A stretch of 64,000 nt of DNA, taken from Lewinellaceae bacterium. GTDB lineage: Bacteria; Bacteroidota; Bacteroidia; Chitinophagales; Saprospiraceae. The translations under genes and the position numbers were made by a program. The stretch spans positions 248,001-312,000 of the forward strand of contig JACJYI010000003.1 in the NCBI GenBank assembly GCA_020636225.1. Direction: 5' to 3'. A model generated the notes under the pieces. It searched no databases. It was not told the origin of the DNA and saw only the letters and a program-made list of their open reading frames with translations. Shown here piece by piece: positions 1-9,000 of this stretch (positions are counted from its first letter, which is position 1; every line of letters starts with the position of its first letter).

Positions 1-3000
1 ATGATATTGCCCTGCCATCCCTGCTTTGCGGGAATGCGAATACCACGCCTGACAGCACCGGTCGGCCAACCATCAATGGCAAGCCGGTCAGTGGCTACTG
101 TGAACTGGTAACCTCCTTCCAGGATAAGGTGGTGCCCATCTGTGATAACAGCTACAAGGTCATGCGGACATGGATGGTCATGGACAACTGTACTGGAGCC
201 ATGGCATCTGCCCTGCAGATCATCCAGGTGATGGACAAGCAGGGTCCGTCGATCGTCTGTCCAACAGCCAAGCAGGTGTTGATCGTCGATCCATCCTGGC
301 AGGGATGTGGCGCCACGATCTTTGCCCCGACGGTCAACATCACCGACAATTGCACGGTGCCGACCAAGCTCACCATCCAGACAAGTGTGCTGGCCGGTGG
401 TGTGCTGACCCAGAAAGTGGGGAACGGGGCACACTTTAATGTGCCATATGGCAACCATACGGTGAGTTATACAGCCACGGACAATTGCGGGAATATCTCT
501 TCCTGTAGTGTACAGGTCACCATCATCGACACGGAGCCACCGGTAGCGGTGTGCAATGACCAAATCGTGGTGTCGCTCATCGAATCAGAGACGGTGGTGT
601 ATGCCAAGACCTTTGACGATGGCAGCCATGACAACTGCAGTGGTGACCTCTCCTTCCTGGTTCGCCGGATGGACAATGCCAATTGTCCGGGCAATGACGA
701 GACGGTCTATGCGCCTTCGGTGCCATTCTACTGTTGTGATGTCCTGAACGGACCGGTCGGAGTGGCTATGAAAGTCTGGGTCGACACGGACCACGATGGT
801 ATCCATGATGCGAATGAGCCGGCGAATGAATGTATGATGCAGGTGACGGTCAATGACAAGATCAAGCCTTTGATCTATTGTCCCGAGGATATTGCGGTGT
901 CTTGTTCAGCCGACCTGACGGATACGGCTACCCAGGTGCACAGCTTTACGCTCACGCCCAATCAGGCCATTTCCGGTGCATACGACAATGACTACTGGTT
1001 CTCCAAGGTGGTGACCGGTCTTCCGACCGATGCCCTGATCACTGATGTACAAGTTGGCCTGGAGATCGATCATGAGGTGGTTGACCAACTGGATATCCGG
1101 TTGATCTCCCCGAATGGTACGGAACTCGTTCTCTTCAATGGAGGAGGATGTGGCAAGACCAAGGCCAATATCAACGTGGTGTTTGACGATGCCGGGAATC
1201 CGTTCACATGTGCCGGAGTGCCGGTCGCCATTACCGGTATCCTGCAGCCGCAGAGTGCGATCCTGTCCATCCTCAATGGCGAAGTACCGAATGGCGAATG
1301 GAAATTCCTGGTGCGCGACAAGGTGGCCGGTGGTGCCGGACTGGTGAAGAAGCTGAGTCTGGAGATCGCCTATGCCACTCCTTTGGCACTCAAGCCATGG
1401 GTGTCCGACAACGCGGAAGTCTGTGGTCTGGAGATTTCCTTTACCGATCTGGATGAAAAGGCCCAATGTGCCGAGAACCAGGAGATCCGCCGGGAATGGA
1501 GGGTCGTGGATCCAAGCGGCAACAGCCAGACGTGTATCCAGATCATCCATCTGACGGATGATACGCCATTGATCGTTGATTTCCCCGAGGATGTAACGAT
1601 CACCAACTGTGTGAAGCTGAATGATATCCAGGCGACCGGTGAGGTCGAGCATAATGGCGATTGCGAACTGGTCGGTGTCAGCTCTGTGGATGAGGTGTAT
1701 GATGTGGTTCAGGATGCCTGCTACAAGATCGTCCGGACCTGGACGGTGGTCGACTGGTGCAAATTTGACCAGAACAAGGTGTACACGAATGGTGGGATCA
1801 TCATCGATGCCCAGGACCATGTCTGGGAGGATGACGGTGACGGCTACTTCAAGTGGGTACAGACCATCAAGGTGATCGACAATGATCCACCAGAGGTGAT
1901 TTGTCCACAAGATTTCACCATTGAAAGCCTCTCAGCAGTCTGTGACAGCAATGAGGTGACCATCAGCCTTCCGGCCAATGACGCCTGTACGCCGGTCAGC
2001 AAGTTGAAAGTCAACTGGACGCTGGACCTGTTCAACGACGGTAATGTGAACATGAACGGCACCGGACTGGACTTCACGCGGGCAGTGCCCAGAGGAACGC
2101 ACAAGGTCTACTACCATGTATCGGATGGCTGTGGCAATTTCACGAATTGCAGCTTCCTGTTCACTGTGGTGGATAAGAAGAAACCGACTCCGATCTGTCA
2201 GAACGGGATCTCGGTGGACCTGATGCCATCGACCGGCGAGGTGCTGGTTCCGGCCGTGGCCATGGAGTCTGGCGACAGCTACGACAACTGCACAGTGTAT
2301 GATAATCTGACCATCCTGGCGGAACGCTTCACGGATGTCGGTGTGAACCAGAAAGTGCCTGATGCCCAGAGTGTGGATAGCCTCCTGTTCACCTGTGCCG
2401 ATTACGAGGCCGGCAATCCGGTCGCGGTTGCAGTGTGGGTTGGCGATGAAGCGGGCAACTGGGATCTCTGTGTCATGGCCGTTGATGTGCAGAACAATAT
2501 GGGTGCACCCTGTGATACCACCAATTTCAATGGTACGATCTCAGGAAGCATTCAGACGGAATGGGACAAGGATGTGGAAGAGGTATCGGTCAGTCTGGCC
2601 GGGCCGAACATCGCCCAGACCATGTCGGCTGCCAATGGTTGGTTCAACTTCTCCGGAATGGTTCCTGGCAACAGCTATACTATTGTCCCGGAGAAGGACG
2701 GGCAGGCATTGAATGGTGTCTCGACGTATGACATCCTGCTGATCCAGAAGCATATTCTGGGGATCAAGCAGATCCAGACGCCGTACTGCCTGATTGCTGC
2801 GGATGTGAACAAGAGCAACAGTGTGTCCATTGCTGACATCGTCAGTCTGCGCAAGACACTGTTGACAGCCAGCGACCAGTTTACCGACAATACCTCCTGG
2901 CGTTTTGTTGATGAAGACTTCATCTTCACCAATCCGACGAATCCTTGGAAGACCCCATTCCCTGAGACAGTGAATGTGGATATCCAGGCGGGCAATGTGC

Positions 3001-3755
3001 ATGCGGGATTTGTCGGCATCAAGGTGGGTGATATCAACGGTGACGCCGTGACCACCAAGTTCCAGGAAGCAGAGGTCCGCAATACAGAGGGTGTGATCAC
3101 CCTGTGGAGTGATGAACGCGCGCTGAATGAAGGTGAAGAGGTGCTGGTTCCGTTCTATGTGGATCAGCCTGCCGGACTGGAAGGATTCCAGTTCACGATC
3201 AGCTTCGATCCGTCCCTGGAATTTCTGGGTGTGGAGAACGGTGTGCTGGATGGGAACCATTTCGGGCTGACCTTCCTGGCTGAGGGACTGATCTCGGTAA
3301 GCTGGAATGGCGAATGGCCGGGTGATGCTACGGCTTTCGGGTTGCGTTTCGGTGTGAAGCGCGCCGGTTTGCTGAGCCGTATGCTGGCCATCCATTCCAT
3401 GGTCCTGCAGGCAGAAGGGTATGTCAACGAGGGTAGTGAGATCCGGTTTGCGGATGTCGATCTGGCCTTCCGCGGACAGACCAAGATGCTGGAGGAACTG
3501 GCCTTGTACCAGAACATCCCCAACCCGTTCACCGGACATACCACGATCGGTTTCCATCTGCCATCGGACGGACGTGCCGTCCTGATGATCCACGATGTCA
3601 GCGGTCGTGAAGTGTACCGTGCCGAGCGGAACTACTCGCGGGGATATCAGCAGATCGAACTTGTAGCCAGTGACTTGCCTGGTGCCGGGTTGTATTACTA
3701 CACCCTGCAGTTCAAGGGTCAGCAGTTGACCCGCCGGATGAGTCTGCTGGATTAA
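1..3755 (+). CDS. Giant HYR/P-domain surface protein with T9SS sorting domain (5' end outside window)
   Basis: The reading frame is open from base 3 with no stop upstream, so the gene begins before the window; at least 1250 codons are visible. It is a secreted multi-domain protein of the same family as the giants at 6038, 14825 and 22423. Visible in order are cysteine-rich HYR/Ig-like modules (repeated D-N-C and C-G-N motifs), a proprotein-convertase P-domain-like module (about 940-1375), more HYR-like modules, a dockerin-like segment with STYD, QKH and AADVN motifs (about 2716-2865), a cohesin-like beta-sandwich (about 3079-3470), and a T9SS type A sorting domain (about 3500-3752) starting at YQNIPNPF and ending in a short basic RRMSLLD tail. 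The likely role is cell-surface adhesion or scaffolding after T9SS export. Compared with its relatives it lacks the two nested GDR/GGL modules, so it may resemble the ancestral layout. Family-level assignment is firm; the ligand is unknown. Confidence 0.9.
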   Translation, partial: DIALPSLLCGNANTTPDSTGRPTINGKPVSGYCELVTSFQDKVVPICDNSYKVMRTWMVMDNCTGAMASALQIIQVMDKQGPSIVCPTAKQVLIVDPSWQGCGATIFAPTVNITDNCTVPTKLTIQTSVLAGGVLTQKVGNGAHFNVPYGNHTVSYTATDNCGNISSCSVQVTIIDTEPPVAVCNDQIVVSLIESETVVYAKTFDDGSHDNCSGDLSFLVRRMDNANCPGNDETVYAPSVPFYCCDVLNGPVGVAMKVWVDTDHDGIHDANEPANECMMQVTVNDKIKPLIYCPEDIAVSCSADLTDTATQVHSFTLTPNQAISGAYDNDYWFSKVVTGLPTDALITDVQVGLEIDHEVVDQLDIRLISPNGTELVLFNGGGCGKTKANINVVFDDAGNPFTCAGVPVAITGILQPQSAILSILNGEVPNGEWKFLVRDKVAGGAGLVKKLSLEIAYATPLALKPWVSDNAEVCGLEISFTDLDEKAQCAENQEIRREWRVVDPSGNSQTCIQIIHLTDDTPLIVDFPEDVTITNCVKLNDIQATGEVEHNGDCELVGVSSVDEVYDVVQDACYKIVRTWTVVDWCKFDQNKVYTNGGIIIDAQDHVWEDDGDGYFKWVQTIKVIDNDPPEVICPQDFTIESLSAVCDSNEVTISLPANDACTPVSKLKVNWTLDLFNDGNVNMNGTGLDFTRAVPRGTHKVYYHVSDGCGNFTNCSFLFTVVDKKKPTPICQNGISVDLMPSTGEVLVPAVAMESGDSYDNCTVYDNLTILAERFTDVGVNQKVPDAQSVDSLLFTCADYEAGNPVAVAVWVGDEAGNWDLCVMAVDVQNNMGAPCDTTNFNGTISGSIQTEWDKDVEEVSVSLAGPNIAQTMSAANGWFNFSGMVPGNSYTIVPEKDGQALNGVSTYDILLIQKHILGIKQIQTPYCLIAADVNKSNSVSIADIVSLRKTLLTASDQFTDNTSWRFVDEDFIFTNPTNPWKTPFPETVNVDIQAGNVHAGFVGIKVGDINGDAVTTKFQEAEVRNTEGVITLWSDERALNEGEEVLVPFYVDQPAGLEGFQFTISFDPSLEFLGVENGVLDGNHFGLTFLAEGLISVSWNGEWPGDATAFGLRFGVKRAGLLSRMLAIHSMVLQAEGYVNEGSEIRFADVDLAFRGQTKMLEELALYQNIPNPFTGHTTIGFHLPSDGRAVLMIHDVSGREVYRAERNYSRGYQQIELVASDLPGAGLYYYTLQFKGQQLTRRMSLLD

Positions 3756-3785
3756 AAATGTTGACGCAACAGGATTGAGCCTGTG

Positions 3786-3818
3786 CCCCGGTCACCAAAG
3801 GATGGCCGGGGTTTTTTT
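3786..3818 (+). terminator. Rho-independent terminator after the first giant gene
   Basis: A 9-bp stem (CCCCGGTCA pairing with TGGCCGGGG, one G-U pair) with an 8-nt loop is followed by seven T. It lies 30 bp after the stop codon. Confidence 0.85.
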
Positions 3819-5162
3819 ATTTTGAAAAAAACAGGAGTCATGGTTTTACTGGATTTATTTCATGTCCCCATTGGATCAAATTGTTGAATTAAATGGATGG
3901 GAATTCCAGTCATGTTTTCAGGTCAATTTTAAAAAGAATGAATTTCCAGAATGAACGAATGATGATATTTATTTTTTATTTTAAATAATGAGATGTAATA
4001 AATTAATCGATCTTGTTTTGTGAGAATAATTTATATCTCATTCTAATTTCGTTTCTGTCATTCCTCTGCTCGATCATATTTCTGATCGTATTTCTCCCCA
4101 TTCGATGATGTTTCCTGGTGGTGAGTGATCGGACCCTGTATCGTCGGGTAGCACGCATGGATGCCGCGGAGTCGATCCCTGGCCTCATTTTGTCAGGATG
4201 GTTCCAGATTGGAGGTGTGGCCATCCTACTGTGATCCGGCGCAGGTTGAGGCAGGCGACTCAATTATGAAGAGGTCATGGTTCATGGATCCCTTTTGAAG
4301 ATCAGAAGTGAATGGCATCTCTGTGTCAAACGCAACAAATGGACCGATTGCTGGCGCTTATTATTATCTCGTTTTTTTCGAATGAATGATCATTTGTCAA
4401 TTTGTCTGAAATTCCGGGTTTATTTTGAATGAATAGAATAATTTAATCTATACATAGAGATGTCAATTTTTGCTGTTTGTGTTTTCAGGAATGAATGGTG
4501 AATGCTATTCATTGGATATATTCTTATGCTATCCAACTCGATCTGTTATTTACAATTCATCTGTGATATATCCCCAATGCGCAACCTCCCTGAAAGGACT
4601 GGAGGTGATTTGTCTGTTGATCAGGATCGAGAGCTTTTTTGATTACGTTTCGGGTGTTTCAGATGGCGTCCTTCCATGGGTAGTTTTTTTAACGGCCTGT
4701 CAGGGTGGACACACCATGGGTCGGCTCGTGGGGAGGGCCAAGGCCGGACAGGTTGGCATTTGAGCAAATGTTCCTGTCACGGTGATGCCATTCCTGGAGA
4801 TCAGGTCAGGAAGGTAGCTTGCCGGCTTCTTGGCACCCGGGCGGTCATGCCAATTTCCGCGCATTCGGCCAGCGGATGTTCGGAGTGCGGAGCCTGGGAT
4901 GGTGGGTGGGGAGGAAGGATCTACATCGGACAGGGCAGATCCTTTGATGGGGTGAGCGATCCGATTCCAGATACCGCATTTCACTTGGGGCAATTAGCGA
5001 GTATCCAGGAATGGAATAGTCCTGGGGCCAAGGAAAGTTTTTTCAAACCATTATAATTATTCCATATTCATATAATACTAGAATATCAATGTGAAACGCA
5101 TGATGAAATAAAAATTATTTGATATGCTTGACATCCCTGATGCGGATGATCGGGTTTGCCCA
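3819..5162 (+). other. Long AT-rich intergenic stretch, no supported gene
   Basis: About 1.3 kb between the terminator and the first promoter-like element. It is AT-rich up to about 4640, GC-richer from about 4640 to 5040, then AT-rich again. Short open frames exist on both strands but none has a recognisable product, a paralogue in the window or convincing codon use. The GC-richer island could be a decayed gene. I see no RNA gene or mobile element. Confidence 0.5.
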
Positions 5163-5170
5163 TACATTTG
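5163..5170 (+). promoter_or_regulatory. Candidate -7 element (TAnnTTTG) of the first small/giant unit
   Basis: TACATTTG matches the Bacteroidota -7 consensus TAnnTTTG. No clear -33 TTTG is present at the usual spacing. The counterpart upstream of the second unit (13908-13915) sits at the same distance (about 53 bp) from a shared palindromic element, which strengthens both calls. Transcription from here gives a leader of about 380 nt before the small gene at 5556. Confidence 0.45.
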
Positions 5171-5223
5171 TGTTCCCATCTGACCGATTTGTTCCATGTG
5201 TCGATTCATCCCCGACATCTTGG

Positions 5224-5257
5224 AATTCTTCCCAAAAACCACATGCGACTATGTCGC
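5224..5257 (+). promoter_or_regulatory. Conserved leader element with palindrome, copy 1
   Basis: An AATTCTTCCC-AAAAACCAC stretch is followed by the perfect inverted repeat GCGAC-TAT-GTCGC (5245-5257). The same element recurs at 13968-14002 upstream of the second unit, although most of the sequence between it and the start codon differs there. It could be a protein operator or an RNA hairpin near the 5' end of the leader. Its function is unknown. Confidence 0.55.
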
Positions 5258-5555
5258 GCTAGTTGCTGTATAGCTATTGTCCGAAGATCTGTTGATCCAG
5301 GGTATTGGTTGCAGTGATTATCTCGACTGGCTACCGCTGGACCTCGTCGACACGCAGGTCTAAGCATGTGCGGGGGGACTCCGTTCTCCGACTTTCACCG
5401 CAAGACCCATAGTCATCACAACAGGTGGTGCGTGGTCACTTGGCGTAGTCATGTTTCTTACTACAAGTTTGGTAGATCACAATTTCCTTAGGCTGCTATT
5501 GGCTCTAAGGTCTTGGATAAGAATGTATTGTATTGTTAACCTCAATCATTTTCCC

Positions 5556-5984
5556 ATGAAGCATTTTTTTGCGAAAACACGTGCCATGATGGTGGCATTG
5601 GTGCTGGGTGGATTGTTCTTCGTCTCGACTCAGGCTTCGGCCCAGAGCACGAGTGCGTTGATCGCCCCTCCGCCAAACAACCAGTCCTGGGTGACAACCC
5701 CCCAGGCGAGTCAGACCGTTCAGAATGAGATTGCTGCGATGATGCAGCAAATGAACGTGCTGATTCAGAACCAGGCCCCGGAGGCCGAGCTCAAGCAGCT
5801 GAAGTACAAGCTGCAGTTCATGATGTACGTGCAGCAAGCCCTGAACCAGGGTGCACAGATCGGTGAGGCATTGAACCTGGCCAAGTCCATGTTGATCGGG
5901 ACGGATGCCGTGGACAACAATGCCCAAAAGGCTGGAAAAGCGCAAAAGATCTACGATGAGATGGTGGGCAAGTTCACCAAGTAA
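5556..5984 (+). CDS. Small secreted helical protein, paralogue 1
   Basis: A 142-residue protein with a clear Sec signal peptide (basic start MKHFFAKTR, hydrophobic core, cleavage near STQASAQ) and a mature part of about 110 residues. A proline-rich start (LIAPPPNNQSW) is followed by two predicted amphipathic helices rich in Gln, Met, Lys and Ala. There is no T9SS sorting domain and no cysteine. The start at 5556 was chosen because the paralogue at 14352 begins with the same residues and the sequence just upstream is conserved; the frame extends 35 codons further but without conservation. The stop is 53 bp before the giant gene, and the same pairing occurs in the second unit, so the two are probably co-transcribed and may work together, for example as a periplasmic partner or chaperone of the giant. 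I do not recognise a named family. Confidence 0.85.
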   Translation: MKHFFAKTRAMMVALVLGGLFFVSTQASAQSTSALIAPPPNNQSWVTTPQASQTVQNEIAAMMQQMNVLIQNQAPEAELKQLKYKLQFMMYVQQALNQGAQIGEALNLAKSMLIGTDAVDNNAQKAGKAQKIYDEMVGKFTK

Positions 5985-6037
5985 TCGTCGATTCATTGCA
6001 CGCCAAAATGTTCTAATTAAAACTTCAAATTGATCCC

Positions 6038-9000
6038 ATGATGAACAAGAAACTTTCGATCATCAGCTCGCTGGTGTTGGGGTTGTTGTGCCTGGCCGGC
6101 ATGGTCACGGCCCAGAACCACCCTTACAACACGGGCTCACAGGCCGTTTACAACGTGCCTGCAGTAGGTTTTCTGACCTACTATGATAACGGTGGGTCGG
6201 CGGGTAACTATCCGGCGAACCACAACAACGTGAACACGAGCATCCGCTTCCAGCCGACGACGGCCGGTGCGAAGGTGCAGGTTGTGTTCACGCAGTTTGC
6301 TACGGAAACCAGCTTCGATGCCCTCTACGTATGGGACGGTCCAACGACCGGCTCACCGAAGATCGCTTCTGGTAACGGTGCTCCCGTGGTGAACAACTTC
6401 TGGGGAACGGGTGGATTCTGGTCCAGTGCCAACAACCCTGCTGCAGCGCCAAGCAACGTAGCTCCCGGTACGGTTCGTGCCACGGCTGCCAACGCCTCTG
6501 GTGCGCTGACCTTCGGCTTCGTGTCGGACGGTAGCGTGCAGTACGCCGGTTGGACAGCCCAGGTATCGGAATTCATTCCTTGTAACCCGGTACCGAACCC
6601 CGTCAACCTGGCTCTCAGTGTTGACCAGGGCACCTGCTCCGCCACGGCTACCCTGAACGTACCAACGTTCAACCCCGGTGGTTGCGGCAATGCTGCAGGC
6701 TATACCGTGTGCTATGCCCTGGATGCCAATCCGTACACCTGCCTGGCCCAGCCTTATCCGGCCCAAGTGGTGGTGTCCGGCATTCCTTCCGGTACCCACA
6801 CCATTACCTGGCAGGTGCGCAGCGCCTCCGGTTCTGTATTGGGTGAGGCCGTTCAGAACCTGGATGTGGCTGACAACGAGGCTCCTACCTTCACGAACTG
6901 CCCGAGCGACCTGATCATCAACCTCGATCCGGGACTGTGCTGTGCGATCGTGAGCTGGGCTGACCCGATGGCTACGGACAATTGTCCATTCATCGGACCA
7001 ACCACGTCCCTGCTTCAGACATGTACCTATACCAACTACTGGACGGGTTATGCCCTTGACCTGCAGAACCTGACAGCTGACAACATGATCATCAACGGTG
7101 TGCAGATCCAGGCCGGTCTGGCTGGCGCGGCTGCAGGCAACTACAACCTGCGCGTGTACATGCGGACCGGTCCTCAGAACGGTACGGTGGGTTCACCAGC
7201 CGGCTGGACCGAGTGTGCCAATACGACGATCAACGTAACGGCAGGGTTCCCGACCAACCTGTACTATGACATTCCGTTCAACGTGACCAACTTCACCATT
7301 CCTGGTGGAGGAACTTCGGGTATCTACGTGGTGGCCAACAACGGAGCGAATACGCTTGTACGTGTGGTTGCTAACGTATTCAATACCACGCCAACGACGG
7401 ACGGCAGCCTGAGCATCAACCAGAACCCAAGTACCTGGGTGAATGGCCTGTTCGGTGGTCCTGCCTTCACGGAGAACCCACGTCCATGGCTGCGGGTTGA
7501 CTACCAGATCGGTGGCGATGCCATGGTCATCCAGACGGGTGGCCCAACGAGCGGAACCGAGCTGTGCAAGGACGACAGCCCCTGGACGGTGACCTACGAA
7601 GTGGCTGACGTTGCTGGCAACGTGGCTACCTGCGAGTTTGACATCCAGGTATTGGAATATGCCAATCCGGTGACCAAGTTGATCTGTAACGACAATGTCC
7701 AGATCTCCCTGGATGAGGATTGCATCACGGAAGTGGGTGCTGACGATATCCTCGAAGGCGGTCCTTACGGCTGCTACGACGATTATATCGTGACCATCTT
7801 CAATGCCAACAATACACCACTGGCTTCCAGCCCGAATGTGGGTCGCCAGCAGATCGGTGGACCTTGGAAGGTGAAAGTAACGGATCCGGCCACTGGCAAC
7901 AGCTGCTGGGGTCTGATCACCGTAGAGGACAAGCTCGCTCCGGTGATGGTTTGCACCAACCTGACTGTAGACTGCGGTGCGGACATTCCTGCCGAGCCAA
8001 CGCCATTCTTCTTCCAGGCCTTCCCGCCATTGGAGCAGAATGTAGCGTTCACCAACTACTGGACAGGTTACATGACCAACCTGGTCAACAAGACCGCTGA
8101 TGCGATCAACGTGACCGGTATCAATGTACAGGCTTCCCTGGCCGGTGCCGCTGCCGGTACCTACAACCTGCGTGCCTACATGCGTGTGGGTACGTTCGTC
8201 GGCAACACGGGTAGTGCAAACGGATGGGTCGAAGTGGCCAACGAAGATGTCAGCATCACGGCTGGTTTCCCAACGGTACTGACCTATGATCTGATCTTCG
8301 GTGCTCCGTTCAGCATCGCCGGAAACGGCACTGCTGGTCTGTATGTAGTGGCCAACAACGGTAGCGGTACGACCGTCCGTGTGGTGGCTACACTGAGCAA
8401 TGCACCAACGGAAGATGCCAACCTGCGCATCGACCAGAATCCGGGTCGCTGGATCAACAACCTGTTCGGTGGCGAAGCCTTCCCGAACGAGAACCCACGG
8501 CCACAACTGCATGTTTACTACGAGACACAGCAAGCTCCGATCCCTGTGACGGACAACTGTGATCCGGGTAACCCGCTGACCGTTGCCAACGGTGGTCTGA
8601 GCTTCGGCGATGACATCACCAACTATACTTGCGCCCAGAATGCCCAGTTTGCTCAGCTGATTGTTCGCACCTGGACGGCTACTGACGATTGGGGCAACAG
8701 CACGCAGTGCACGCAGGAGATCCGCGTTCGTCGTCCGACGATCGGCGGTCTGGCGATTCCACCGAACTATGACGATCTTGACCAGGCCAGCCTGGATTGC
8801 AAGGATGCTTACCCAACCCCTGACGTCACTGGCGAGCCAGGCGGAGGAGGCTGCGGAAGCCTGCAGTTCGACTACTGGGACAAGGTGCTGAACGTATGCC
8901 AGGGTTCATACACGATCATCCGTACCTGGACGATCAACGATATGTGCACCGGTGAAGTGGCTACGCACAACCAGGTGATCAAGGTGATGGACAAGACTCC

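Noticed and set aside
4470..5056. Two overlapping short open frames in the first long spacer
   Set aside because: No signal peptide, motif or paralogue; composition changes within the frames; no promoter-like element before them.
5231..5257. Integron or recombinase attachment site
   Set aside because: The palindrome is shared by both units, but no integrase is present and the sequence between the copies is not a simple cassette; regulation is the simpler reading.
7193..8533. Long open frames antisense to the giant genes (also 9407-10819, 15980-17320, 18194-19606, 34567-35889)
   Set aside because: They lie entirely opposite well-supported coding sequence, recur only because the giants are duplicated, and their translations are His/Val/Arg-rich without domains.
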